This document shows, one piece after another, positions 19,170 through 30,563 of a stretch of DNA of 64,000 bases. A program made the translations under genes and the position numbers. The notes beneath the pieces were generated by a model. It made no database searches. It was not told the DNA's origin and saw only the letters and a program-made list of their open reading frames with translations. Source of the stretch: Enterococcus pseudoavium NBRC 100491 (GTDB taxonomy: Bacteria; Bacillota; Bacilli; Lactobacillales; Enterococcaceae); contig NZ_BCQF01000001.1 in NCBI RefSeq assembly GCF_001544295.1, forward strand, positions 158,320-222,319, in the 5' to 3' direction. The stretch's first letter is position 1, and each line of letters opens with the position of its first letter.

Positions 19170-20008
19170 CACAGCTCACTTCGCTTTCGGAAGACCTCAT
19201 ACATCAATAGACCAGCGGCTACGCCGGCATTCAAACTTTGAACGTGTCCAGTCATCGGGATTGTCAGCATTTCATCGACTTCTTTTTTCAAGCCGGCGCT
19301 CATGCCCTTACCTTCATTACCGATGATCAAAGCAATCGGTCCAGTGACTTTCCACTGGCGATAGTCCGTGCCTTCCATATCTGTCCCAAAGATCCAATAG
19401 CCTGCATCTTTTAATTGTTTGATACTTTGAGCCAAATTCGTTACTCGTGCAATCGGTACATATTCCACGGCTCCAGTAGAAGCCTTGGTGACAACTGGTG
19501 TAATCCCAACTGAACGATGCTTAGGAATAATTACACCCGAGACACCGCTCGCATCTGCCGTTCTTAAGATCGAACCAAAGTTATGAGGATCTTCTAAACT
19601 ATCCAAGATCAATAGGAACGGTGCTTCTTCAGAAGTCGTTTTTGCCAGCAGATCTTCTAGTGTTAAATATTCATACGGCGTAATACCTAAAACGATTCCT
19701 TGATGAACCCCGCCATCACTTAATATATCTAATTTTTGTTTAGGAACCCATTTCACTGGTACCGCCTGTTCCTTGGCTAAACTTTTCAATTGATTAATCT
19801 TATCCCCATGGGCATCTTCTTGTATGAATAATTTATTCCCTCGCCCAGCCTGTAAGGCCTCCACACTGGCATGATGACCAAAGACAAAATTATTTTCTTC
19901 TACTTCACTCGTCTCTAGCTCTTTAGAATACTCTTTCCCTCGATTGCTTCTTTTGGGATTGTTCCGTTCATTTCCTCGTCGCTGTTTTCTATCCTTCAAT
20001 TGCTTCAC
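19169..20008 (-). CDS. rlmB: 23S rRNA (guanosine-2'-O)-methyltransferase RlmB
   Basis: This 279-residue SpoU/TrmH-family enzyme methylates a G in the peptidyl-transferase region of 23S rRNA. A basic N-terminal extension (about 1-40) precedes the substrate-binding domain (FGHHASVEALQAG) and the knotted SAM domain (LDSLEDPHNFGSILRTADA, IIGNEGKGM, SLNAGVAAGLLMYE). The start is GTG (complement of 20006-20008) with GGAG upstream. It overlaps mrnC by 20 bases and yacP by one. Confidence 0.94.
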   Translation of the reverse strand: MKQLKDRKQRRGNERNNPKRSNRGKEYSKELETSEVEENNFVFGHHASVEALQAGRGNKLFIQEDAHGDKINQLKSLAKEQAVPVKWVPKQKLDILSDGGVHQGIVLGITPYEYLTLEDLLAKTTSEEAPFLLILDSLEDPHNFGSILRTADASGVSGVIIPKHRSVGITPVVTKASTGAVEYVPIARVTNLAQSIKQLKDAGYWIFGTDMEGTDYRQWKVTGPIALIIGNEGKGMSAGLKKEVDEMLTIPMTGHVQSLNAGVAAGLLMYEVFRKRSEL

Positions 20009-20387
20009 CAGCTTTCTCCAAACACCATGTAATTAATTCTTCTAATCGTTCTTGTCGTTCCAACAAATGCAGATAACCCATCAATGCTTCAAAACCCGTC
20101 GACATTCGATATGTCATAATGTCGGTATTTTTAGCCGAAGTATAACTTTTGGCATTGCGGCCACGTCGATAAATTCCTTGCTCTTCTTCTGTCAGCATAT
20201 CATCATCCAACATTTTTTGGATCAACGTTGCTTGGGCTTTCGCGGATACATAGTGGGTCGCCAAATGATGCAATTTATTGGGTCGAGTCTGCCCTTGGCG
20301 AACCAAATAATCCCTTACATAGGTTTCATAGATCGCGTCACCAACATAAGCCAACGCCAAAGCATTTAATTGTTTATAGTCTGTCAT
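19989..20387 (-). CDS. mrnC: Mini-ribonuclease III
   Basis: This 132-residue enzyme is the catalytic domain of RNase III without the RNA-binding domain; it matures 23S rRNA ends in Bacillus. The motif ALAYVGDAIYETYVRDYL carries the acidic active-site residues. It lies between cysS and rlmB with overlaps on both sides, in the conserved order of Firmicutes. Confidence 0.94.
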   Translation of the reverse strand: MTDYKQLNALALAYVGDAIYETYVRDYLVRQGQTRPNKLHHLATHYVSAKAQATLIQKMLDDDMLTEEEQGIYRRGRNAKSYTSAKNTDIMTYRMSTGFEALMGYLHLLERQERLEELITWCLEKAGEAIEG

Positions 20388-21796
20388 TATACACGTCTCC
20401 AGCGAACACCTTGTGGAGTGTCTTCTAAAATAATTCCTTGTTCTTTCAATTGATCCCGAATCTCATCGCTACGAGCAAAATTCTTATTTTTACGGGCTTG
20501 ATTCCGTTCTTCGATTAATTGATCAACCTCTTCATCTAGCAAGCCGGCTGTTTGAAACTCAATCCCAAAAACAGCTAACATTTTCAAATATTCTGCTAAT
20601 GCCGTCGTTAAAACATGTGCTGAAACCTTTGCTTGCTCACTATAATGATTCAGCCATTTTGCAAATTCATAAACAACAGTGATCCCATTTGCCGCATTAA
20701 AATCATCATCCATCTCTTCGATGAAGCGATCTTTCAGTGCTTGGACTTCAATTAGTTTTTCTTGATCCTCTGCTAATTCAGCATCAGCCGTTGTTTGGCG
20801 GAAACCCGCATTTTCAAAAGCTGTCCGTAATTTATGCAGGTTGGCTTGTGCGTCTTTCAGCGTGGCCTCACTGTAGCGGATTGGACGACGATACTGTGTC
20901 GTTGCCATAAAGAAACGTAGAACTTGTGGATCAATTTCTTTCACCATATCATGAACCGTCACAAAATTCCCTAATGACTTGCTCATTTTAGTGTCATCTT
21001 CACCAATCGTTACGTATCCATTATGCATCCAGTAATTGGCAAAACGTTGGCCTGTCTTCGCTTCACTTTGCGCGATTTCATTCTCATGGTGAGGAAATTC
21101 TAAGTCTTGCCCACCGCCATGGATATCGATCGTATCGCCCAAGTGTTTGGTCGCCATGACTGAGCATTCAATATGCCAGCCGGGACGTCCTTCACCCCAA
21201 GGCGACTCCCAAGAAATCTCATCAGGCTTCGCACTTTTCCACAAAGCAAAGTCTAATGGATCTTCTTTGATCGCCTGCTCAGCACCAGTCCGTTGGCTTG
21301 CCCCAATTTCCAATTCATCGATCGATTGATCACTTAACTCGCCATAATGCTCAAATTTACGCGTGCGGTAATAGACATCGCCTTCTGCTTCATATGCGTA
21401 GCCTTTTTCAATCAACGTTTCTATAAAGCTTAGGATATCTGGAATATGATTGATCACCCGCGGATGTAATGTCGCTGGTTTCACATTCAACGCGGCCGTA
21501 TCTTCTTCAAAAGCCGCAATAAAGCGATCCGCTACTTCAGGTGCAGTAATCGATAATTCCTTCGCCGCCTTGATGATCTTATCATCCACATCGGTAAAGT
21601 TCGACACGTAATTCACTTCGTACCCACGATATTCAAAATAACGCCGGATCACATCAAAAGCGATTGTACTGCGGGCATTGCCGATATGGATATAATTATA
21701 AACAGTCGGTCCGCAGACATACATTCGGACTTTATTCTCTTCAATTGGTTTAAAAATTTCTTTTTTTCGGGTTAACGTATTGTGTATTTTAATCAT
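20387..21796 (-). CDS. cysS: Cysteinyl-tRNA synthetase
   Basis: This 469-residue class I synthetase charges tRNA-Cys. The zinc-ligand Cys and HIGH motif ([16 protein letters not shown], about 21-36), WHIECS and HHENE zinc ligands near 210-235, and KMSKS (about 265) are present. An earlier ATG at 21814 lies in the SD (ATGGGAAGAAGG), so ATG 21794-21796 is used. It overlaps cysE by eight bases and is co-transcribed with it behind a T-box. Confidence 0.96.
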   Translation of the reverse strand: MIKIHNTLTRKKEIFKPIEENKVRMYVCGPTVYNYIHIGNARSTIAFDVIRRYFEYRGYEVNYVSNFTDVDDKIIKAAKELSITAPEVADRFIAAFEEDTAALNVKPATLHPRVINHIPDILSFIETLIEKGYAYEAEGDVYYRTRKFEHYGELSDQSIDELEIGASQRTGAEQAIKEDPLDFALWKSAKPDEISWESPWGEGRPGWHIECSVMATKHLGDTIDIHGGGQDLEFPHHENEIAQSEAKTGQRFANYWMHNGYVTIGEDDTKMSKSLGNFVTVHDMVKEIDPQVLRFFMATTQYRRPIRYSEATLKDAQANLHKLRTAFENAGFRQTTADAELAEDQEKLIEVQALKDRFIEEMDDDFNAANGITVVYEFAKWLNHYSEQAKVSAHVLTTALAEYLKMLAVFGIEFQTAGLLDEEVDQLIEERNQARKNKNFARSDEIRDQLKEQGIILEDTPQGVRWRRV

Positions 21797-22322
21797 GTTT
21801 GACCTTCTTCCCATTTAATCTTACTACTTTTGCAGGAACCCCTACCGCGGTTGCATCCGCCGGAACACTGTTGAGTACGACAGCCCCCGCACCGATTTTA
21901 CTTCTTGCCCCAATTTCGATTGGCCCCAGAATTTGGGCATTCGCTGAAATAAATGCACCTTGACGCACCGTGGGATGCCGTTTTCCTGTATCTTTTCCAG
22001 TTCCGCCCAATGTCACACCATGAAACAATACAACATCGCGTTCAACTTCTGCCGTTTCACCAATCACGACACCCATTCCGTGATCGATAAAAACGCCAGG
22101 AGCGATCTGAGCACCTGGATGAATCTCAATCCCCGTCAAAAAGCGCCAAAATTGTGAGTGGATACGCGCCAACAAAAACCGCTGGTGCCGATACAGAAAA
22201 TGTGAAAATTTATGAAAAAAAAGCGCATGGACTCCCGGATATGTAAGCGCAACTTCAATCCCTGACCTGACCGCTGGATCATTTCTCTTCGCTGCTGCGA
22301 TTGCTTCTTGCCACCATCCCAT
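21789..22322 (-). CDS. cysE: Serine O-acetyltransferase
   Basis: This 177-residue enzyme makes O-acetylserine, the cysteine precursor, from serine and acetyl-CoA. The C-terminal left-handed beta helix of hexapeptide repeats ([48 protein letters not shown]) is intact. The TTG at 22331 directly abuts the SD, so ATG at 22320-22322 is chosen. A 360-base leader with a Cys T-box precedes it. Confidence 0.94.
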   Translation of the reverse strand: MGWWQEAIAAAKRNDPAVRSGIEVALTYPGVHALFFHKFSHFLYRHQRFLLARIHSQFWRFLTGIEIHPGAQIAPGVFIDHGMGVVIGETAEVERDVVLFHGVTLGGTGKDTGKRHPTVRQGAFISANAQILGPIEIGARSKIGAGAVVLNSVPADATAVGVPAKVVRLNGKKVKHD

Positions 22323-22462
22323 TTCTTTCAACTCCCTTTTCTATTTTTTGCGCATAATACCATCTGCGCTATTTCTTATGATTTATTCAAATACTTTACT
22401 CCCATACTAAAAAATACAACTGATAGTTAATTCGTTTTGAAGTGTGACTTTTTCAAAAGGCG

Positions 22463-22680
22463 AAAAAAAGCGTCTTTTGAGTTTCCTCAAAAGACGCTTT
22501 TACGTGGTCCCACTTTTGTTTGCAATCAGTCATTGCCTCGAAACAGATAACGTCTGTGAACCGTCCTTGGCTACGTATCGCCAAGACCACTCGGAGATGC
22601 ATTTCATAAGTGTTGATTTGACTGCTCGCACCTACCGCAATCTCTCTGAAAAATCGCCACCTATTACTTCTTCTCTTCTT
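22463..22680 (-). ncRNA. T-box riboswitch, cysteine-specific, for cysE-cysS
   Basis: On the minus strand the leader has an AGAGAG element (22641-22650), a likely specifier codon TGC (complement of 22599-22601) within a GAAATGCA loop, and the T-box core AAAGTGGGACCACG (22503-22516). It ends in a terminator hairpin AAAAGCGTCTTTTGAG / CTCAAAAGACGCTTTT plus T run (22463-22502). Uncharged tRNA-Cys would favour the antiterminator and switch on cysE-cysS. The position between gltX and cysE matches the known Bacillus arrangement. Confidence 0.93.
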
Positions 22681-22685
22681 TGTGT

Positions 22686-24143
22686 TTACATTACTTGATC
22701 TAAATGTGATAAGGCTTTTTCCTTGCCTAATAACTCAACTGTTTCTGGTAATTCTGGTCCATGAGTGACTCCACTGACCGCTACACGGATTGGCATCCAA
22801 AGATTTTTCCCTTTAACACCCGTTTCCTTTTGAACGGCTTTAATTGCCGCTAGAACACCTGCCGCATCCACTGTTTCCAATGCTTCTAATTGTGCTTTGA
22901 AAGCAGCTAAAACAGTTGGGACAGCTTCACCTGCTAAAACTTCTTTCGCAGCAGCATCTAAAACAGGGTGTTCTTCAAAGAACAAGTTTGAAACTTCAGT
23001 AATTTCAGCCGCATAACTCATTTGTGGTTGATACAAGCTAACCACCCGTTTTACCCAATCTTTGCGTTCAGCTGTTGGATTTTCTTCGACTTTACCAGCC
23101 TTGATTAAATAAGGCAAGCACAATTCCGTCAATTTATCTAAATCCATTTCTTTAATGTAATGGTTGTTGACCCATTCCAATTTCTTTTGATCAAATGCTG
23201 CAGGTGATTTGCTCAAACGTTTCGTATCAAAAATTTTGATCAATTCATCTTGCGGGAAGATCTCCTCTTCACCGACTGGCGACCAGCCAAGTAGCGCAAT
23301 AAAGTTGAACATCGCTTCTGGCAGATAGCCTAGTTCACGATATTGTTCGATAAATTGCAAAATACTTTCATCACGTTTACTTAATTTTTTACCTGTTTCA
23401 CTATTAATGATCAGCGTCATATGCCCAAAAGTTGGACGTGGCCAACCGAAAGCATCATAGATCATCAACTGTTTTGGTGTGTTAGCAATATGATCGTCGC
23501 CTCGCAACACATGGGTAATCTTCATTAAATGATCGTCCACCGCTACTGCAAAGTTATACGTCGGCATACCATCACGTTTTTGGATGACAAAGTCGCCACC
23601 GACATTATCTGATTCAAAACTGATTTCTCCTTTGACCATATCATCAAAAGTATAACTAGTGTCACGTGGAACACGGAAACGGATAACTGGTTCTAGACCT
23701 TGAGCTTCTTTTTCCGCTTGTTCTTCCGGTGTCAAATTGGCACATTTGCCTGAGTAGTGAGGCATTTCGCCACGTGCACGTTGCGCTTCACGCTCAGCTT
23801 CTAATTCCTCAGGCGTACAATAGCATTTATAGGCTAAGTTGCTTGCCAATAATTGATCGATCAATGGTTGATAGATCTCACGCCGTTCTGATTGACGGTA
23901 GGGACCATATTGACCAGGATTTTCTGGTGATTCATCCCAGTTGATTCCTAACCAAGCTAAATTTTCTAGTTGGCTTTTTTCGCCATCTTCAATATTTCTT
24001 TTTAAATCAGTATCCTCGATTCGAATGATGAATTCTCCATCATTGTGACGAGCAAATAGATAATTAAACAACGCTGTTCGCGCATTTCCAATGTGTAAGT
24101 GTCCAGTTGGACTTGGTGCATAACGCACACGAATCTTTGACAT
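22686..24143 (-). CDS. gltX: Glutamyl-tRNA synthetase
   Basis: This 485-residue class I synthetase charges tRNA-Glu (and, in Firmicutes, probably tRNA-Gln for later amidation). HIGH motif [14 protein letters not shown] (about 10-23), a zinc-site segment [11 protein letters not shown]...YSGKC (about 107-133), and KMSKS-type KLSKRDES (about 253) are present. Full length. Its transcript can run into the T-box leader downstream. Confidence 0.96.
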   Translation of the reverse strand: MSKIRVRYAPSPTGHLHIGNARTALFNYLFARHNDGEFIIRIEDTDLKRNIEDGEKSQLENLAWLGINWDESPENPGQYGPYRQSERREIYQPLIDQLLASNLAYKCYCTPEELEAEREAQRARGEMPHYSGKCANLTPEEQAEKEAQGLEPVIRFRVPRDTSYTFDDMVKGEISFESDNVGGDFVIQKRDGMPTYNFAVAVDDHLMKITHVLRGDDHIANTPKQLMIYDAFGWPRPTFGHMTLIINSETGKKLSKRDESILQFIEQYRELGYLPEAMFNFIALLGWSPVGEEEIFPQDELIKIFDTKRLSKSPAAFDQKKLEWVNNHYIKEMDLDKLTELCLPYLIKAGKVEENPTAERKDWVKRVVSLYQPQMSYAAEITEVSNLFFEEHPVLDAAAKEVLAGEAVPTVLAAFKAQLEALETVDAAGVLAAIKAVQKETGVKGKNLWMPIRVAVSGVTHGPELPETVELLGKEKALSHLDQVM

Positions 24144-24241
24144 ATAGCAGTTCCTCTTTCCCGCTTATTTTAGCAAACAAAAATCATTTGCTACTCAACT
24201 CAAATTGTACAATCATTCCACTGTTTAGTAAAGTCGCACCG

Positions 24242-25396
24242 CTATTTAGCTGATTTCTCTTGCGTGTAGTCTAATTTTTCTTTTGGTGTGTCGTCATTGA
24301 TATTACGATTTGAATGGGCTGGCTTGGCAAAAATCATCCGACCCGCCGCGGTTTGTAAGGCACTGGTTACCACAACTTCAATATGTTCATTCATATAGTG
24401 TTGCCCATCTTCCACGACCACCATCGTACCATCATCAAGATATGCGACCCCTTGCTGCCGCTCTGTTCCAGCCTTCACAACTAAAACATTCATGTTCTCT
24501 CCAGGGATTACGACTGGCTTCACAGCATTAGCTAATGCATTGATATTCAAGACTGCCACATTTTGAAATTCAGAAACCTTGTTTAAATTGTAATCGTTGG
24601 TGACGATCACACCGTCTAATAATTTAGCTAATTTGATTAATTTACTATCGACTTCGCTAATATCTTCAAAATCCCCGTCATACATTTCAACAACAATACC
24701 TTCTTCTTTTTGTAAAGCATTTAAGATATCTAGACCACGGCGACCGCGAACCCGTTTTAAACTATCGCCAGAATCAGCGATATATTGCAATTCATACAAA
24801 ACAAAATTTGGAATCATCAAGACACCTTCTAAAAACCCTGTCTTGGCAATATCATAGATCCGACCATCAATAATGACGCTCGTATCTAAAATTTTATACT
24901 TATGAAAATGGTCATCGGCTTTGCGCTCTAATACTTCACCTTCGTTTGTCTCTGGTTTTTTACTGCGACCGCTAAAGAATTTCTTTAATTCATCGATTCG
25001 CGTTGTACCCATCCGAAAACCTAGATAGCCTAATAGCAGCATGATCAGGATCGGTAGACCACTGTTGATGAACGGAATTGGAATCTGATATAAAGGGGTC
25101 GTTCCGATCAATCCTAATGTCAATCCTAAAATTGCCCCTACCACTCCAAATAAAATATAGGTCAAGCTAAGTTCATTTAATTGTTTTTCAATTTTTTTAA
25201 CACCAACTGTGATTGGCTCTACGATCACCAAAGAAATAAGATAAAAAATAATTGCTCCAATTAGGCCATTCGTAAGTGAATTATTCAACCACATGTTGTT
25301 TGCATAGCCAATCGCTATCCACGCTATTGGTAGGAAAGTTATTCCTAAACTAATCCCAACAAGTAGAACGATGACTGTTAACACACGTTTTTGCAT
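24242..25396 (-). CDS. yacL: PIN/TRAM-domain membrane protein YacL
   Basis: This 384-residue protein has four N-terminal membrane helices (about 1-125), a PIN nuclease-like domain with KILDTSVIIDGRIYDIAKTGF (about 165-185) and acidic partners (VTNDYNLNKV), then a C-terminal TRAM domain (about 300-360) that usually binds RNA. Target unknown. The TTG at 25411 falls in the SD, so ATG 25394-25396 is chosen. It sits between gltX and radA as in Bacillus. Confidence 0.9.
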   Translation of the reverse strand: MQKRVLTVIVLLVGISLGITFLPIAWIAIGYANNMWLNNSLTNGLIGAIIFYLISLVIVEPITVGVKKIEKQLNELSLTYILFGVVGAILGLTLGLIGTTPLYQIPIPFINSGLPILIMLLLGYLGFRMGTTRIDELKKFFSGRSKKPETNEGEVLERKADDHFHKYKILDTSVIIDGRIYDIAKTGFLEGVLMIPNFVLYELQYIADSGDSLKRVRGRRGLDILNALQKEEGIVVEMYDGDFEDISEVDSKLIKLAKLLDGVIVTNDYNLNKVSEFQNVAVLNINALANAVKPVVIPGENMNVLVVKAGTERQQGVAYLDDGTMVVVEDGQHYMNEHIEVVVTSALQTAAGRMIFAKPAHSNRNINDDTPKEKLDYTQEKSAK

Positions 25397-25480
25397 GCCA
25401 TCCCTCCTCAATTTCTAGTTACTCGATTAAAATTTTTAAATAAAGGCTCTGCCGGAAAGTTTTGACGGCACAACCACTTA

Positions 25481-26854
25481 TTAGCGAAATACTTTTCTCA
25501 ACGTTTCACCTAAAGTCGCCACCGGAACCAGCTCGATCCCTTTTGGTGGTTGCCAGTCGCCCATATTATTTTTAGGCAGATAGATTTTTTTAAAACCTAA
25601 CTTACTAGCTTCTTTGACTCTCTGTTCAATACTGCTGACTCTCCGAATTTCACCCGTCAATCCGATCTCACCGATAAAACATTCAGTTGCTTCTGTCCCA
25701 TTTTCTTTATAGCTGGAGGCAATCGCTACGGCTACGGCCAAGTCAATGGCCGGTTCATTCAATTTTACGCCACCTGCCGCTTTCAAATAAGCATCTTGGT
25801 TTTGTAACAGTAAGCCGGCACGTTTTTCCAACACCGCCATGATCAGCGATACTCGATTAAAATCCAGTCCGGTCGTTGTTCGTTTAGCATTACCAAAAAC
25901 CGTCGGTGTTACTAAGGCTTGCACCTCAACCAAAATCGGCCGACTACCTTCCATTGCAACCACGATTGCTGAGCCAGTTGCACCTTCCAAGCGTTCTTCT
26001 AAAAAAACTTGGGAAGGATTAGCCACTTCGACTAAGCCATGTTCTCGCATTTCAAAAATTCCGATCTCATTGGTAGAGCCAAAACGATTTTTTACCGCCC
26101 GCAAAATCCGGAAGCTATGATGCTTCTCGCCTTCAAAGTATAAAACGGTATCCACCATGTGTTCCAGCATCCGTGGTCCCGCGATGTTGCCTTCCTTTGT
26201 CACATGACCCACGATGAAAATCGCGATTCCATTCGTCTTTGCCAGTTTTAACAGTTCAGCGGTTGTTTCGCGAACTTGGCTGACTGATCCCGCCACACTA
26301 GTGATATCAGGTTGCGTCATGGTTTGGATCGAGTCGATAATGACGTAATCGGGCTTCAAATTCTCAATTGTTCGGCTGATCTCACCCATATCTGTTTCAG
26401 CATATAAATAAAAATCAGTCTTACTTGAACCCAAACGTTCTGCCCGTAATTTGATCTGCTGCGCACTTTCTTCACCAGACACATAGAGTACGTTGCCGCC
26501 CGTCGCAGCTAATTGATGGGATACTTGCAATAGCAAGGTTGATTTCCCAATCCCAGGATCCCCACCAATCAATACTAAAGAACCGGGAACTACTCCGCCG
26601 CCTAACACACGGTTCAACTCGGCTAATTCTGTTTGAATCCGGGTCTCTTTTTTAAAGACGACATCTTTTAGCTTAGTCGGGACCGCGCGTTCTCCCGACA
26701 AACTAACCCGATTACGACGATCTTCTGGATGATTTTGTTCAACCTCTTCCACCATTGTGTTCCAATTACCACAGTTGGGACAACGGCCTAAATACTTAGG
26801 TGAAACGTAACCGCACTCTTGGCAGATGAATTGTGTCTTAGATTTTTTTGCCAA
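25481..26854 (-). CDS. radA: DNA repair protein RadA/Sms
   Basis: This 457-residue RecA-like helicase processes recombination branches. A zinc finger CxxC-x8-CxxC ([19 protein letters not shown]), Walker [13 protein letters not shown], the RadA-specific KNRFG motif and a Lon-protease-like C-terminal domain are all present. The longest frame begins at GTG 26869, but TTG at 26852-26854 has GAGG at better spacing and gives the family start [12 protein letters not shown]. It lies 24 bases after dut. Confidence 0.95.
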   Translation of the reverse strand: MAKKSKTQFICQECGYVSPKYLGRCPNCGNWNTMVEEVEQNHPEDRRNRVSLSGERAVPTKLKDVVFKKETRIQTELAELNRVLGGGVVPGSLVLIGGDPGIGKSTLLLQVSHQLAATGGNVLYVSGEESAQQIKLRAERLGSSKTDFYLYAETDMGEISRTIENLKPDYVIIDSIQTMTQPDITSVAGSVSQVRETTAELLKLAKTNGIAIFIVGHVTKEGNIAGPRMLEHMVDTVLYFEGEKHHSFRILRAVKNRFGSTNEIGIFEMREHGLVEVANPSQVFLEERLEGATGSAIVVAMEGSRPILVEVQALVTPTVFGNAKRTTTGLDFNRVSLIMAVLEKRAGLLLQNQDAYLKAAGGVKLNEPAIDLAVAVAIASSYKENGTEATECFIGEIGLTGEIRRVSSIEQRVKEASKLGFKKIYLPKNNMGDWQPPKGIELVPVATLGETLRKVFR

Positions 26855-26878
26855 AAACTTTCGCCTCACTCAATTATT

Positions 26879-27385
26879 TTATTGTTTGTCAGAAGAACCG
26901 AAACCGCCCGTCCGTTCAGTCTCAACTTCATCCTTGTCAGCTTTTAGAAACGGCAGGAAAATTCCTTGGCCGATCCGTTCGCCCTTTTTGATCTGCACAT
27001 CCGTCAAACCAAAGTTAGAAAACTGAAACATGATATGTCCTTCGTTATCCGAATTATTGTAATAATCGCTGTCAATCACACCCACGCCGTTACTCAAAGA
27101 AATAAAGCGTTTCAAGGGATTGCTAGAACGATTTGCTAATTGCAAATACTCGTCCTCGCCCATGTATGCTTTGATGCCTGTCGGGACTAAAACAGGCTTA
27201 ACGATTTTTTCAGATACTTTGTCACCTTTTGTAAAATGTTGGATTACTTGTTTCCAGACCGCTGGAATGACAATAGCTTCCGCCGCTTCAAAATCATAGC
27301 CGGCCGCATTTTTCGTCGCTCGTTGCGGTAGATTGATTCCTTGTCCTTGATAAGCTGTAATAATTTCGAAACCTCTTCTTCTCAT
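26879..27385 (-). CDS. dut: Deoxyuridine 5'-triphosphate nucleotidohydrolase
   Basis: This 168-residue trimeric dUTPase removes dUTP and supplies dUMP. The five motifs can be read in order: AAGYDFEAAE, NRSSNPLKRF, GVGVIDSDYYNN, a strand with KKGERIGQGIFLP, and C-terminal RTGGFGSSDK. It is longer than the usual 145-150 residues because of an insert around residues 45-70. The SD is weak (GGGG), so the start is less sure. It probably forms a unit with radA. Confidence 0.9.
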   Translation of the reverse strand: MRRRGFEIITAYQGQGINLPQRATKNAAGYDFEAAEAIVIPAVWKQVIQHFTKGDKVSEKIVKPVLVPTGIKAYMGEDEYLQLANRSSNPLKRFISLSNGVGVIDSDYYNNSDNEGHIMFQFSNFGLTDVQIKKGERIGQGIFLPFLKADKDEVETERTGGFGSSDKQ

Positions 27386-27594
27386 TATAGACCCCTTTTT
27401 TGAACTTAATATTAAGGAAAAAAATTCTTCCAATTATTATCTTAATTTCATCACAAAATCCAGCTGGTAAAACTCTTGAAATGAGACTTCCAGCCTTTGT
27501 GAAATATATTGCTATTCTACCATAATGGAAGCAGCTGTTATAAAATCTTTAGCGAAAACTCTATGGAAATTTAATGAATTTTCCCTCTTCTTAA

Positions 27595-29394
27595 TCAATT
27601 GTCATGGATCCGTTCATCCAATGCTGGCAATCGATTGATATAAAGCTCAATCCGCTTCGCATATGACGGTTTTTCCTCATAGACTTTAATCTGTTCTTGG
27701 AGCATTTTAAGATCATCCGTCACGATCCCATTCACATTTAAAGAGATCATGCGATCCATTGCGTCAGCATCGTTTACTGTCCAAGCATAGACTTCCTTTT
27801 TTTCTTCATGGGCCTGCTGAACAAAATCCCCGGTCAACGTGGTTTCTTCCATGGTATATGCATTCGCAGGCGTCCGAGGGAAAACTAAATTATAGGGTAA
27901 AATGTAACTAACATACAACTTTGGTGCCTTTTCTTTCAGTTCAGTTACTACGTCATAGTCTAGTGAATGAATTCGATGCTGGTGCTGCAAAATACTTTGC
28001 TGATACTTTTGGATGAAGCGTTCGATTAGTTGCTTCGAATCAGCTGGAGATGTTTTAATCTCAATCAATAGTTTCTGCTGATGCTCGTTCGCAAAAGCGA
28101 GATAGTCATCAAAACTAGCTACCGGAGCGACATGCCCGTTTTCCACTGCGTGCAGGTCTTGCAGCTGACTTAGTGTTAGATCGTGCGTGGTTTTATCCTG
28201 ACCAGTTAAATTTTTCAAATTATAATCATGCATTACCACAAATTGATGATCTTTGGTTTCTTGAATATCCATCTCGATATAATCAGGTTTTTCTTTAACT
28301 GTGGCAGCCATTGCTGGAATCGTATTTTGGACTCCGTTACCATTGTCCACTCCACGATGAGAAATCGTTAAAGGCGTCGAGTCCTCTAACCCAGCTAAAT
28401 AAAGAACATTGCTAAAAAGAATGGAGCCGCCAAAGAAAATACATAGTGCAATCGCAGCGACCCGTGTCCATAAACTAGGCCGAATCAGCTGTAAGGGACG
28501 TTCACCGCTGAGTATCAGTGGATAAAATTTTTGAATCAAAATACTAAAGTACAACACTGTTGCCCAAGCCAAAGTCAACTGACTAAAAAATTGGATACTG
28601 GTCAAAATAATCATTGCACCTATTGCCGGAAATGGTTTGGGAAATAAATCAAAAATGGCTTGCAACCCATATGCTACCCCATAGCCTATATAAGAAACGA
28701 TGGTCAAAAAAAGTGTCATGACAAAAATTCGCCACGCATAATGCCAAAAGCGGTGATGCGTCAAAGCCAAACTGCTAGTTATCGCAGAACGTGGTGAGTG
28801 ATTGGCAAAGATCATCAAGGGCAACACGAACAATAAACGAATCCCCACATAAGAAACAACGATTGAAATAATAAATAGTAGCAACGAAAAGAGCAAATTT
28901 TCACTTAAAAAATCCAAAATAAAAATCGGAATCGTCACTTTACTCAACAGTGGCGTTCGGAAAATCGCATTAGCAAAAGGCAGAATCAATAAAAAATAGA
29001 ATAAAAAGAAAAAAAAGGTTGTTGGACGCAAATGACGCATGTGATAAACAGATTGTTTAAACAACTCCCACAACGAGCGATCTTCTTTAGTTTGAATACT
29101 TTTAATCCCAAATAATTGAAAAGTAAACTGGAGAAAAACCAGCGTTAATACTAATGCTAAAAGCAGTAATAAAGCCACTAAAACTGCTGGATGATGAGTT
29201 AAAATCGTCGAAATATTCGTATTGGAAACGTACGGAATCTGGCCCTGTTTTAAAATAAAAGAAATTAAAAACTGACAGACTGGAATCACACACATCTCTA
29301 AAACAATATTTGTTCCCACGATCAAAAGAATGTAGCTGCCCCAATGACGAATAAACTCTCGCGAATAGGTGAAAAAAAATCGTAACGAGGACAT
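27595..29394 (-). CDS. Membrane-anchored glycerophosphodiester phosphodiesterase
   Basis: This 599-residue protein has an N-terminal half (about 1-335) of some eight membrane segments and a C-terminal GDPD catalytic domain (about 345-585). The domain starts with the HRG motif (SHRGVDNGNGVQNTIPA), EMDIQETKD and VMHDYNL and ends with the usual AWTVN-D segment. It likely cleaves glycerophosphodiesters or lipoteichoic-acid-type glycerol phosphate outside the membrane; the substrate is not shown by sequence. Monocistronic, with SD GGAGG. Confidence 0.9.
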   Translation of the reverse strand: MSSLRFFFTYSREFIRHWGSYILLIVGTNIVLEMCVIPVCQFLISFILKQGQIPYVSNTNISTILTHHPAVLVALLLLLALVLTLVFLQFTFQLFGIKSIQTKEDRSLWELFKQSVYHMRHLRPTTFFFFLFYFLLILPFANAIFRTPLLSKVTIPIFILDFLSENLLFSLLLFIISIVVSYVGIRLLFVLPLMIFANHSPRSAITSSLALTHHRFWHYAWRIFVMTLFLTIVSYIGYGVAYGLQAIFDLFPKPFPAIGAMIILTSIQFFSQLTLAWATVLYFSILIQKFYPLILSGERPLQLIRPSLWTRVAAIALCIFFGGSILFSNVLYLAGLEDSTPLTISHRGVDNGNGVQNTIPAMAATVKEKPDYIEMDIQETKDHQFVVMHDYNLKNLTGQDKTTHDLTLSQLQDLHAVENGHVAPVASFDDYLAFANEHQQKLLIEIKTSPADSKQLIERFIQKYQQSILQHQHRIHSLDYDVVTELKEKAPKLYVSYILPYNLVFPRTPANAYTMEETTLTGDFVQQAHEEKKEVYAWTVNDADAMDRMISLNVNGIVTDDLKMLQEQIKVYEEKPSYAKRIELYINRLPALDERIHDN

Positions 29395-29493
29395 TCGTCC
29401 ACCTCCTTCCTAGGTTTCAAACTAACTGACAGTCCTTTTCTACAACCTGATTGGACCCCTTTCTCTCAAAATGGCCCATTCACTTCAATCAAT

Positions 29494-29532
29494 TTAAAAA
29501 AAATCGGGCACAACTATTCTGTGTCCGATTGT
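29494..29532 (-). terminator. Terminator of the cation efflux gene
   Basis: The hairpin ATCGGACACA / TGTGCCCGAT includes the stop codon region and is followed by eight T on the minus strand. Confidence 0.85.
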
Positions 29533-30473
29533 GTTTGACGCTTCCGATCATATTCTGGATCAAATTCGTCGGTTTCAATATAAATATATGCTTTTTTATC
29601 TGGTATTGCTCTACGGATTGTCCGTTCAATCTGATTCACTACATCATAACTGATACCTTCATAAGAATCAGCGATATCAATCTTCGCCGCAATCATAACC
29701 TCCGTCGGACCTAAATGCACGGTCTTGATGTCGATCACTTTTTTGACCTCAGCGCGTTTGAAGGCATTCTGAATTTTGGTTAAATCGTTTTTAGAAACAC
29801 TTTCACCAATAATCAAGCTATAAAATTCTCGAGCCAAAAAGATCGAAGCAAACATTAACATCAAGCCAATCAGTAAACCACTCAACGCATCAAACATCGG
29901 ATTGCCTGTAATCATAGTTAACAGCGTTCCTATAATGGCTAAGACCAAACCAATTACCGCACAGAAATCTTCAGTAAAAATAATCAAGATCTCACTGTGA
30001 CGACTTTCATGTAAAAACTTAAATAGAGACAGATTTTCTGTATTCAGCTCGCGGATTTCCTTCATTGCTACTCGTAAGGAACTGCCTTCAACCAAGATGC
30101 CAAAAACTAAGATACCCAAGACAATTAATGGATTAGCGACTTCATGACTAGGATGGAATAATTTTTCTACCGCTTCCCAAATCCCTAATGCGCCCCCACC
30201 AAAAAACAGCATCGTAGCAACGATTGTGCTAAAAAAATATTTAGCCCGACCTTCACCGAACTGATGCAGCTCACTTTGCCCACGAGCAGCTCGCCGATCA
30301 CCAAATAATAACAAAATTTGATTGCTACAATCCACGACACTATGAATGCTTTCGTTCATCATGGCAGCACTGCCGCTAAGCATATAGCCAATAAATTTGC
30401 TGACAGCTACTAGTACATTAGCTAATAATGCAGCTAATACTGCCATCGACCCTTGCGTCTTTCTCTCTTCCAT
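29514..30473 (-). CDS. Cation diffusion facilitator family transporter
   Basis: This is a roughly 320-residue CDF exporter (proton-driven efflux of Zn, Fe, Mn or similar). It has five to six membrane helices, a TM2 segment SAAMMNESIHSVVDCSNQ with the expected acidic position, and a cytosolic C-terminal domain (about 210-310). Metal identity cannot be read. Start is ambiguous between GTG 30482 and ATG 30473; the SD (GGAAG) is too close to the GTG. A weak copy of the intergenic element lies upstream. Confidence 0.88.
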   Translation of the reverse strand: MEERKTQGSMAVLAALLANVLVAVSKFIGYMLSGSAAMMNESIHSVVDCSNQILLLFGDRRAARGQSELHQFGEGRAKYFFSTIVATMLFFGGGALGIWEAVEKLFHPSHEVANPLIVLGILVFGILVEGSSLRVAMKEIRELNTENLSLFKFLHESRHSEILIIFTEDFCAVIGLVLAIIGTLLTMITGNPMFDALSGLLIGLMLMFASIFLAREFYSLIIGESVSKNDLTKIQNAFKRAEVKKVIDIKTVHLGPTEVMIAAKIDIADSYEGISYDVVNQIERTIRRAIPDKKAYIYIETDEFDPEYDRKRQTQSDTE

Positions 30474-30563
30474 TTGATTCACTCACTTCCTGATTACTTT
30501 TATTATAGAACAGAAAGGTAAATTCTAAAAAACAAAACTCTTCAAGTAAATCATTCGTTTTTC